Part shown: one piece after another, positions 1 to 12,155 of the stretch | Position numbering within the stretch: position 1 is the first letter of the stretch | Layout of the letters: the number at the start of each line of letters is the position of its first letter | Origin: Augochlora pura | Taxonomy: Eukaryota; Arthropoda; Insecta; Hymenoptera; Halictidae | DNA: 64,000 nt | NCBI RefSeq assembly: GCF_028453695.1 | Contig: NC_135778.1 | Coordinates: forward strand, 39,141,985-39,205,984 | Reading direction: 5' to 3' | Translations under genes and position numbers: made by a program | The notes under the pieces: generated by a model | What the model saw: only the letters and a program-made list of their open reading frames with translations | What the model was told of the DNA's origin: nothing | Databases searched by the model: none

Positions 1-216
1 TAGATCTTCCTCTAGTCTTTGAAAATATAGGAAGAACGTCGGGAACGTATACTGCTGAATTCGGTTGTGCGGCACATGTTGGCATTTCCGAACTCTGTTC
101 TCTACTTCCAAACAGACTGAATGAATCTTCCAACAGCTCATGAAGCCTTCTCTTAGCTCGTCCAACAGGACCAGCCGATGTACATGTTATTTCATCAGTT
201 TCTGATGTGCCATTGC
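1..216 (-). CDS. KIAA1549-like exon 9: cytoplasmic tail, cut by the window edge
   Basis: Acceptor TATTGTTTTCAG. It reads NGTSETDEITCTSAG, then RRLHELLEDSFSLFGSREQS, then ends open at VLPIFSKTRGRS at base 1. The (H/M)xLLE(D/E)(S/A)FSL block is a recognisable KIAA1549 tail motif and supports the family call for the downstream half of the gene. The rest lies outside the window. Confidence 0.7.
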
Positions 217-3200
217 CTGAAAACAATATAATTTTTGTCCCAAGGTTTTGTAAAGATTACGTGAAACAAGCTCTAGTTCTCTCACAAATTCAAATAATGT
301 AAGCTTTTATTATTACTATAAGTAAAAGAGAGGAATCAAGTGTTATATACCCTCTGTAGATAGTGTATGTCTTCGAAGATTCCAAACTATAGGACCAACT
401 ACTCCAGGATCTTTCATAGCGCTCGAAGTTCGTGCAAAGAATTTGTTATTAATTTTACTACCTCTGTAGGAATCAATGTCATTGTCTCGTCTCTCTAGTT
501 CAGGAGAATCTATATCCAAATGCCTGACCTGTAAAAGAAAATTTATTTAATTACATAAACTTGTATATGATTTGGCACCAACCACCTTGTATATGCCAAA
601 TCCAAGCCAAATCTTATATAGCGCCACTTGTCACGTGACCGCGATCGACCTGCCCTCTTCGAACGCTACAAGGTTCCGCGAAGATTTGCCATTAATTTGT
701 TAGCGTCGCGCGCCCGGTACCAATTACTAAGCACATGTCTGTTATTCTTTTTGACAAAAGACAACTTGCTACGTACCATAACTGGTTCCAACACCCTAGA
801 AAGGGGTTCGACGCTTTTCATATTCGGGAATTGTTTACAATTTGGCATAGATAAGTAAGAGTGGGGCGAGGCACTAGCTTCTTCTTCTTCTTCTTCTTCC
901 TCTTTATCTCCTTCGTGTCTCATGTAATTGGTTTCCAAAGACTCTAGAGCTTCTAAATGATCATCTATGACATACGTTGTGTCCGATGTCCTTGGCAAAT
1001 CCACCGCGTTTGTCCGCAACACTCTTCCATGTGTCAGTCTATAAAGCAATTGAATCGAACCTCACAGTATTCAAATTTCTGATGAGTAAAAATCTAAGAT
1101 ATATCTTGTTCATACCTTGTCTGTTTTGAAGAATGCTCTTCAAATGTCGTTTTATTTGGCTCGTGCGTCCTTCTTTTCTGTTCTTCTTCGTTATCGCTAG
1201 AAACTTTATGAATTCCTACATCGAAAGTATCAGTAGCTTCAGGAATAGTTGGAGTCCTTGGCATACTTCCTGGGGTGTTGCTTTGGCTACTATCTTCAGT
1301 CTGTGAAAAACGACGAAAGTTATAGAATGTTAAAATAATGCTTTCCTTAACTTAAATAACTCGCCTTAACATCTATCTCTGATGTGGAAAAAACACCATT
1401 ATCGCGACCATTAGTCGTCGATATGTAGTCTGGCTTTTTTCTTAAAATGCTACGATTCGGGGGTGCTGCTACTGCACTGTGAGACCTTTTTCTTTTCGCC
1501 GTGAATATTAATCCTATAAGCAGGATCGCTAAGAGAATGAAACCAGCACTGGCTGCTCCAATTAATAGCCATGCGTCTCTTTTTCTTGAAAGTGCCAATG
1601 GACGAGTCTCTTTCAAATATGCTGTACACAAAAAACAGATGTAAGGATATAGATATAGATATTAATCAATTTTATTGTTGTTCTAGGAACACGGGATTAT
1701 CTTTAAATAATATTGCTACTTACGTTCGCTTTGTATAAGAACTGGCGCGCCGAGTTCTAATGCAACTTCTTGCGGCGATAAAAGAGCCATGTCTCTGGCA
1801 GCTGTTTCGGCAGGTACAGGTTTTCCACCTAGGTGAACAGAATAAATCAACCTCGTAGCACCGTTTTCAGTCATGCTTGTATTTTGCATTCTAACTTGAA
1901 CAATCTCTTCCGTTGAATAATTGAACGAGCGTATTTCGGAACGCTTGTTTGCATTCTTTCCATCGATATCATTTGCTATCAATTTGCTCGAAACTGGCCG
2001 GCTCCTCGGAGGAATCTGAAAGTTGTTCATCACGCAAAATAAATTTATTAAAATTAGGTTTCTTTTATTTTTCGATATATTTGCAAAATAAATTATTGCT
2101 ACCGATACGTTGAATAACATAATAAAATAATTCAGTGATTGTCTAGTATATTAGTCCCTTTATTACGTAAAAAGATTTAACTTCTTTCGAAATTAGAAAT
2201 TTAATCTTTTTACGTGTTTAAAATTCGCTTTCATTCCTTCATTGATCTCATTGCGTTTTTTAGTTAATTTAAATTACTATAATATTTACGCAACATGATT
2301 TTAAAATTAATAGGTCTCTTTATCTTTTCATTTCGAATTATTTTAAACATGTACGCGCGCAAGTTTTTCGCTGTGGCTGGGAAGGTGAAGATATCATCGA
2401 AGTTAGTAATGGCTCGTTTACATAAAACTTGGATGTGTAAAAACATGCACTGAAGATTATGCTTTGTTTGCAATTTCAGAAGTTTTATGGAACTTCTGAA
2501 ATTTTCTACCATTATTTTATAGATTTTTACAATCTTTGTACATGGTTGAACGAAGGATAGCCTTCGGGCTCGTTTTCACGGCATCGCTTTTGCCAATCGG
2601 CATTGCCAGGTAGCGACGGCTTCCGTTTCTGCTTGGGTCGATGGCGAACGGTACGAAAAGCCAAACGGCGGTATTTTTGAATTGAGCTACCGACTTCGTC
2701 GCTAAGTACCATAATAGGTACTCGTATCCTTCTGGCAAGATATCATTTGATATTTACCGACATCAGATGGAAAACAAGTCGGCATAGCATTTGGCGTCTC
2801 AAGTGGAAGCTGTACTTTTCTCAAGAGACAGTGAATACTTCAAGCTTCAAAGAAATACGCACTGAAGAAAATGAAAGGGGTGGGTATACGTATATGGTTT
2901 AAGTTGCGAGACAGTCCTACATAACTAATCTATGGCAATGGAAGAATGCAAAGCACTGCTTAAAAGCAAAGTCGAAAGTGGTGAGTGCTATGTAGTAAAA
3001 TCGAGTAGCAGATGAGAGATTCGATCATCTCATAGACAAATACAACCACCATGAAAATTGCCATCACATATACGAAGTGTATACAAATTCCTTATTGCAC
3101 CGTTACGTAAAATGGCTGACCACCCCACCCTCGATGTCCAGGAGACGACGAAAAATATTGTCGTGCCACTATATGTATGTCTGTCTTCCATGGTGGAGCT

Positions 3201-6200
3201 GATCGCAGCGCCACATATATATCGAGTAACGCTCAGCCTGCAATCGACTTGAGTTTTTAATTTCTAACACATTAAAAACTAATTAACTGTTATGCTAATA
3301 TTATCATTAACGAACAAATGATTGAGAAATTTGTGTTCTATCATCACTGTCACGCCTAAAGAGATTTTGACAGAAGTTGCAGGTTAAGATGCGCGAACAG
3401 CCAAGATACCGTTATTTGTAACATCTCACAGGAAACGTCAATAAAGCACAACTATTTCTTTGATAAATATCTCAGATTAGTTACAGTATAGCATACAGTT
3501 ATTTATTTACAGTTTTCATGAATTTTATGGAAAATGAAAATTTAAGTAAATACCATTCAAGTTATTCCACTGTTACACGCACTATATAAGTATTTGTGCA
3601 GACTGCTGTCGGATATACGATTGTTGTCGTATTGTGCCCCATGGTGCACGCAGGATTCATGTTTTCGCATGTCGTTGCGAATCATAGCACCGACGCTAAA
3701 GACTAAAACTGGTGCGCGCTCTATTGTCCTACACGGTAACACGTGTGCAGTTTCCCCACCATGTGGCCATTGCTCCGGGAGGCGTGGCTTCGTGCTCCTG
3801 TCTGGCTATCTGCCCGAACAGAGCAAAAACTGCTCTTGGGAGCGAGTTGGTCAGGCCTGCTCCGAGAGGTCGGTGGAAACGTGGAAACTTCAACAACCGC
3901 GGGCGTTCCATTAATTTACCCACGTAAACGAATGGGAGAGTGTTTATCAGGCGGGGGTTCGATTCGAAAACAACTGGTTCGAATAGATCATTGATATTCT
4001 TACATTTAAGTGTGAAAGTCCCGAACCATTACCTTTAATCATGGATGAACCATCGACATCCACACCGAAACGCCATTTTAAACCTGCATGGGAAGAAATG
4101 TATTTCTTCACTGACCATAGAGGAACACCGAAGTGCCTTATCTGCCGCAAGGTATTCAATTCATTGAAAAAGTACAATCTCCAACGACATTATAACAGGT
4201 ATCACGAGAAAGATTACGGCGGATATTCGCGCGAGGAACGTTTCGCGGAGGTGGACAGGCTAAAATGTAAGCTGCTGGACATAGAGGCCCTTTTGCTCGA
4301 AGAGGTAAGAATCATTATGAACACAATAGACTTGCGTCTGGACAAAAAGTATTTGATAAATAAACCGAAACGAAGCGATATTGTTGAATCGCCTACAACG
4401 AGACCTAAGAAATGTTTTCGTCAATACTAAACAGCCTAAAACACTATTTTTATTTATTTAAAAAAACAGAATTGATACGTACTCTACCATGTGCATTATT
4501 TTATAAAGCTTCTATATATTTTTATAATTTGCACATATAATAAACGATTCAATTAATAAAAGAGAATATTTATCGTTTTCATAGTATTGTTTTTAATTAC
4601 CCAAAACCAGTTCGGATTTTAGTTATTTAATAACTGCGTCCCAGAATTTTTAAATTTACGCAAATAGCTTTTATGGTGTCATAGCAATCGTGCTAATTTG
4701 TTTAATTGAATATTTCTTGCCAGAGGTGAAAATTCTTGCTAAAATTGTAAATGCTTTATAAAATAGTTGGAAAATTGTTAAAGAATTATTCTTGATCGAA
4801 AAATCGAATTTTTCTATCGTCGTTTTAGTACTCGCTTGTGTTTTTCCACATGACACAGATAAGACTGAAACATATCGAGAGAGCGAGCGAGATGATGTAT
4901 CGCGGAGTGAGAGCAAGGGACCCGTCGGGCGGCTTCCGAATCGTTTGAACCAGAATTGAATGACGAACGGAATGACGGCGTGTTACTTTGTATTTAAAAA
5001 TTTTCTTTTGTCCGCTATGTTTTCATGAGATTCAATTCATCGATTTTGCCTCAAAAGAAGCGAATTCCAACAATTTAGTGTTACTTTTTTACTATCAAAA
5101 AATAGCGTGTTGTGATTATACGAAAAGGTCGAAACAATACACTAAACATATACAATATGGCCGACTTATGACAGTTCCAAAGTTGGTTGTAAGATCGAAT
5201 AAATTAGATAGCGATACATAAATTTTAAAATTAAAGATACATAATTTTCAAGAATTCGATAGGTTAATGTGGGCATTGTATATTAATTTGCCCATATATT
5301 TTTTTTAAAATATCTTTGTTCATCTCCAATGGGTAATTCTGTTGAACAAGTGTTAATTAACCAGATAGAATAGACAAAAAAATAAATAAAGAACGTAAAG
5401 GCATTTTCAATCACTATAAGTACAAATATACGATTCAATATGTTATCCGCGAGTTTCTGAAAAATTTCTATGACAATTTCGTTAGATTCTGTAATCGTAA
5501 TAGTGTATTTTTAATTAATGTACTACCTATACTTTTTGATATGAAACAATTTAGTTTAAAAAATATTTCGGTACAGAGTTAATTTTTAATATACTTCCAA
5601 ATTTCGATATGTGTTCCGTCGGCCACGCTATGATCTAATAGTACTCTATTGTTCTCAATATTTGGGTACAGTATGCAAAGGTACCCTTTCTTCGTGGAAT
5701 TAATAACATTTGTTCCATGAGATAAGCGAAGTCATGAATAAAACTTTAAGAATCGGCATCGATCGATATTACGGCGGCTTCAGCAGCCTAGTTCAGCTTG
5801 GACACGCAGCGTGTTTCTACAAGGTGTCCTAAAATTATTTTAATGACTCCTGTGGTCGATTGAAGTAACTCAGTTAACACATATTCGTCCAAAAATGTAT
5901 CATTTGTATATTACAGAACATAATTGGCTCTCGTTCTTTTAATTCTAAATAAATTAAATTATAATTTTTACCAAACAGAAATAATTCCAACAAAGAACTG
6001 ATTTCATCTAATAAAAAAAAGAATAATAACTTTGTATTTTCAGTAATTTATTTCAACCTTCTGTGGATCTAATTTTGTTTAACTTTAGAAAGCAAAAGAA
6101 AATTGAAAATTTATGATTTCAGGAATCACCTCTTTGCAAGAATTAAAATAATTATGGGACACCCTGTAGAACCACTTATCGATCTGTTGTAAAATAATTT

Positions 6201-9200
6201 TGTTTATACCTTATATAATTTTTATAAAGGGTTGACTAGAAACCTGTGGCTTCTTTCGATAAAAGTTGCAATAAATAAATTTGACCCTTTGATCTTAATT
6301 TCCGAGGTCAATTTTACGGTCCCCTTTTTTTTAGAAAATTTCCATAATATAGTGGTATCGTGCTATAGTCACTGTAACATAATTTTGTATACATTCTGTA
6401 CTTTTCCTGTACATTTATGACGCGGTACGAAATAATCGCGTTGAAGGAATGTTGATTGTAACATTCAACAATTTATGTACACTTGGCTGACGCCTCTTAT
6501 GGCTTTTCGTTTAGGTACGGAAACAAAGACAATATAGTCGATGATCGAGCAAAAGCGAAAAATAAAACCAATACGTAATATGGTGGAACCGACATTCCTA
6601 TCGTAAGAACCATCTACACGGGGTGCACTTAAATGCGTGTACACGTGCAAATTACCTCGGAGGCCATGGAAATGGTACAAAAGGACAAAATTTTCACTGT
6701 AGGTGTGTTCTTGTTATACGAATAACGTAAACGATGCAAGAATTAAACTTGTTAAAAAAAAAGAAAACTAAACATACCATCGCGTACGTTCTTTTCCAGA
6801 ATCATTTCTTAACTTATTCATCGATATTCGACAGCCTATAAACAACCTATAAATTTACAAAAAAAAATTCACTCGCACTGAAATGATTGCTCCCTCTTAC
6901 CATTTAATTTTGAAAATGTTCTTTTACATCTGCAACAGTCCTCGAGACGATTAACCGTGTGTGCGTTCTCACGCTCGAATTGTACACTTCTCGCACGCAA
7001 GAAGTTGTCAAATTGAGATTACAAATTACGATCGCTTCTTTTGTACTTCGTTCAGTACTTTTACTCTATACGGTTAACGCAATTATCCGATAGCTCTGTC
7101 ATATATTTCCCAATCTTGTTTGCCAATGTAAGCGAATGAATTTCTTGATATCGTTTAGAGAACTAATATTATATGAAATTATTTTCATTGTAGGAGGAGA
7201 AGTTGCGGCGGAACGAGCCAGAGGTGCGAGCCAGCTACAACATCGCGTTAGAGATCGCGAAAGCCGGACGATCGTTTTCCGACGGGGAATTCATCAAGAA
7301 ATGTCTGCTGGCGACCACCGAACAATTATGGCCGGACGCCGTCCAAACGGTGCAGGAAGTGAACGTCTCCAGTCAGAGGATCCGCAGCTGTATCCGCGAG
7401 ATGGCCAACAACGTGACGCAACAGTTGATCGCGATCTCGAGGAAGTTCGTCGCGTTCTCGTTAGCCCTCGACCAACTGACGAACGTGCTCGGCCCGTCGC
7501 AGCTGGCTGTTTTCATTCGCGGCGTGGACGACACGTTGACGGTCACCGAGGAACTGTTGGAGGTGTTTCCGCCGGGTGAATCGACCAGGGGCGAAGACAT
7601 CGTCTCTTGCGTGGAGGAGGCGATCGAACAGAACAATCTAGATTGGTGCAAGCTGGTCGCGGTCGCTACGGACGGCACGCCCGCCATGGTGGACAGCCAC
7701 GCCGGTTTCGTCGGCTGCCTACAATCGAAGCTACGAAACTTGGCGGTACCTCAGGACGTGGTCGCTATACACGCTATCATCCATCAGGAGAGTCTCTGCG
7801 TCAAGTGTATCCAATTCAATCACGTCACGTCCATCGTCGTGCAAGCGATCAATTTCATACGGGCGCACGGTTTCAAGTGCTGGCAGTTCCGTTCGTTTTT
7901 AGAGGTCCTCGAGCAAGAGTACGGCCAGTTACCGTATTACATCGACGCCGAGACGATCGGCCGCGCGAATATATTAGAAAAGTTTTACAATCTCCGCACG
8001 GACATTCATTACCTGATGGGTGTAGCGGGCTACGTGGTGCCGGAACTGCAAGACGGCGATTGGATCGCCGACTTGTCGTTCATGTGCGACATGCTCCAAC
8101 ATCTCAGTATACTGAACGAGTCGTTGCAAGAACAAGGGAAGACGATCATTAATTTGTACGACTCGATCGAGTCGTTCAAATTGAAACTGAAGTTCTGGAT
8201 AGAGCAGCTGGAGCGCAGAAACACGTATCATTTCACGAAATTGTCGACGGTCACCACCGAGATCAAGTTCGCCAAATATATAAATGTTTTGAAAAATTTT
8301 AGCGATGAGTTCTCGTCGAGATTCAGCGAAATTTCGAAAATAGAAAACGATTTCAATGTTATAACTATGCTGTTCTCCATCGACTTGGAATTGGTGCCGT
8401 CTCATTTACAGTTAGAGATCATCGATTTAAGATGCGACAGGAACTTGAGGCACGAGTTCATGAACAAATCGGACATACTGAGCTTTTACAAAAACTTTCC
8501 GAAGTCTAGGTTTCCCGGTTTACACATGTGCGCGGCCCGTTTGATCGCCATGTTCGGCTCCACGTACATCTGCGAGAAGTTCGCCACCGTGTCGAAGAAA
8601 ACCGGGAACTCTTATAAATACGTGATATCGGATCACGACTTAAAGGACGTGAAGAACACCGTCATTTTGGGTACAGTCGAGACCATAGTACCGAATATAG
8701 TGGAGTCGATCGAAAGGCACGTGCCACCCGAGCACAGCATATGCGTTATAACCGACAATTAAATTATTTGACCTAGGATAATTTATGCGAATTTATGACT
8801 TTATAAGTAAATCGATTTTATTTTTTTTTCTATCGATTTTTCGATAAATTCCAAACACGCTGAGCTCTTTATTAAATTTTGTTAATATTCTTATCACGTT
8901 ATGTTTTGCACATTTGTATTCATTATGCATGTATACACACGTATTATACTTTGTATCTAGATCATGATTGTAAATAGTCTGCGCGTCGTCGGATTAGAAC
9001 GAATCAAAGTATTGTTTAAAATATGTTACTTTGATAAGGACAAGTAAGGAGTCCTTGTAAGGATTATTAATTAGAAAAGAAAGACATTTTGTCTATTCCT
9101 GCTATTAAAAGATGTCTCCGTAAAAGAAATACAGATTGATCCAACCACTACTATGTTTATAAATTTTACCTCGTGCAGCAAGCAGTGATCTAATAATACT

Positions 9201-12123
9201 AAATGTGTAGTAAGTTTGGACCAAGTGAAAGCAATTGGAAAGACGGCATAAAAAATACCTTGTTCGCGGCTAGCAATCGTTCGTCCACGGATCTTTGGAA
9301 ACGGGGATCCGTCTGCAGAAGTCCTAGATGACGTTGTTGTTGCCTCGAGAACGCAGTCCGATATAAACGCGCCAGTTTCAGCTCAATTTTAGGTGGCACC
9401 GCCTCACCGGCACGAAGAACAGTTAACAGCCAGTATCTGAAAATAAGAGATAAAATTTTGTACAGAACGTCCTAATACAAACATAATATAATATAAACAG
9501 AAAGATAAAAACCTTGGTCCGGGATCTTCCGTAACAATGATACCAATATTTTGATTCTGGTTGTCGTCCAGTCTTGGCGTCGGCTCGATGCACGTGGTAC
9601 ATTTCGTATCGTTCGAACTAGGCGGACTTTCAGGTTTTATATCGTTGTCGTCTTTTTCTTCGGCGGGCAGGTAAATCGTTACCGTATGGTGTGCTGTTCT
9701 AGTTTCGTAAAAGGGCTGATTCGAGTCCACCCACGGCGGAGCATTTTCCGCGTCGGTCCAAAAGAAGTCCTGCAGATGAACTCGTCGTCCTGGCAGATGC
9801 TCGATAACAATTATTTCGTCCTCTGGAAACAGAAATATTTATTTTCCTATAAATCGTGAAACGCAGTTGATGTTTGGATAGTAAAATAATAATATAAATA
9901 AAATATTCTAGGAAAAGAATATTATAAAATAATAATAAAAATAAAATATTCTAGGAAAAGTCGATTATCGATCCGCAAACTTCGGGAATAATCAGAATAA
10001 TAAAATAGCCTAAATTTATTTACACTTAAATCTATTCCTATCAGTTAAATTATTCAGAACGAAAACGAAGATAACACTATTTCAAATATTATTTTAAGTA
10101 ATAAGTTATTTTATTTTATAATTATTTGTATCAATCATTTAATATAATTATGAGCGAAATAAGAGTTCTTGAGAATTAGGAAAAATAATAATTAAGAAAA
10201 ATAGCTGCCAACACTCTTAAATAGTAAAAAATCCTAGAATAATTAAGAATTTCGATTTTCGATCTCGGCGAGCTATTTTATTCCGCGTTTGTCCTGTTAC
10301 TTCTGCGACTTTGTTTTGTTATGGCAACCTGATTTCACGGTCGGTTTGCAGTTCCGGCCCGGATGCATTGTACGTGCATGGCTCGTATACTCTGTCATCT
10401 ACAATCTACGTTTTTATAATTAGTCTTTAGAATGTTCATCGGAATGCAGTAGTATTCGCGTTCACACGTGTACGCTGCGACGAATTAATTTTCAAGCGGC
10501 AGCTGTTTTGCAAATTTCCGTAAAATTTCTTTTAATCGCGAAACACACGTTCATCTTTTTTGTTTCGTATACGCTGGCAATAACAGCGATCATCCCGACA
10601 GAATAGAATGACCAGCTCGTGAGGGTTTTTTTTCGTCGGGGACTCTGTTTACCTTCGACGCGTTTTGCTTATGGTAACCAAATACTTTACAAGGTTTTTG
10701 TGAACTTGGGGGGTGTATCTCTCACGGTGTGCATCTTAGCTGAGCTTGGGTCGCGATGGCTGTGTTAAATCAATATGAAACCGAGTTCCTATGGAGAAAA
10801 TAAAGTAAATTGGTACCGATTGATCCTTAGCTACGTCAGGTTATGTTAGACGCATTCCCTGTCGTTAGACATCTGTCTCTGCCAGAAAATCGCTCGGTAA
10901 TTACGCGATCACGAAGCAACGATACCGTATTGCGAACGCTCATTTATCACGGAACAATTTTCTATTTCATCCGAATAATGTAACGGCGCTATATAAACCA
11001 TATTTGAATCGTATCAATCGGTTCTAACAATTACCTCATATTAATGGATTTTTACAAGAAATGCTTCACGCTCTACAATCCATTATTTTAATGTTTGATT
11101 CTTACGTACACATATCCATGGATTTGTATACATATACGTAAACAAAATATAATATACACATATACAAATAGATCAATGAGAAGTGTGATCAATAATAATC
11201 GATCGATTATTAATTTCATAGATTCCACCAACTATGTATTTTCGAATTCTTATCGTTCCTTTATTGGAATGTGCGTTAAAGTTGCCGTTAATATTTTGGC
11301 AATGTAAAACAAAATCTTTAGAAGATTGCGTTGCTTGTGCCGCCGATATTACATCGCGTGGAAATTAGAGTATACGTATAGTTGCGTACTTACGTACAGC
11401 ACGATAGAAGTGTATGCGCACGTTAGAAAGCGTGCCGCCGATAGGAATAATATCGATTCGTTGACGAACACCTGCAGCTTATCCTTGAATTATTTAAGCT
11501 CTTTCTCTCCCCCTCTATCTCTCTTCCCTAGACCGTGCGATGACTAAAAACGTCTAACATTTCAGTCAACTCTCCTCGATCGAATGTTTACTAAATTTCG
11601 AATTACACGCTGATCAGAAAATACTGTATGTTTTAATCTTCAGGCGTATAATACATGTACGTATGCACAGAGAATGTGTGCGGCGGGTCAAACGAAATAT
11701 TCTTGCACAATAGCGTACCGTGTATGCATAGACAATGGTACCTGAACGTGGATGAACGCTGATCCTGCGATACGAACGATCGATCCGGTTGACAAGCTTT
11801 ATTTTGCATTAGTACCGCGACACGGTGGTCGTTCCGTATTTACACAAATAATACGAGAACACGAACGCACACGCGAGACCGGGAAACCCATTCGCGGCTC
11901 ACCTACAATATAGTCGAAACGATAACAAAACGCTTCGCAACTATTGGTTGAAACTTGTTGCATCCAAAAAAGAAAATTCGTACGATCGCAACGCGATTGG
12001 AGCATTGCCAAAGGACCTGCTTCTCGCTGTTTAACACGTGATATACTCGTCCGAGAATCAGATAAACATCCCAAAACTTGACGGTAGATGACTTGTACAG
12101 AGAATGATGGATAGAGAAAGAGG

Positions 12124-12155
<32 letters not shown>

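Noticed and set aside
2517..2738. Overlapping 61- and 73-codon minus-strand frames in the KIAA1549-like intron 3
   Set aside because: Coding-like GC content but no family recognised, and no phase-consistent splice sites found to put it in the gene.
3940..3970. GGTTCGATTC resembling a tRNA T-arm
   Set aside because: No acceptor stem or anticodon arm can be folded around it.
7373..8405. Minus-strand and +2 frames overlapping the hAT exon 2
   Set aside because: Shadows of the real GC3-rich coding frame.
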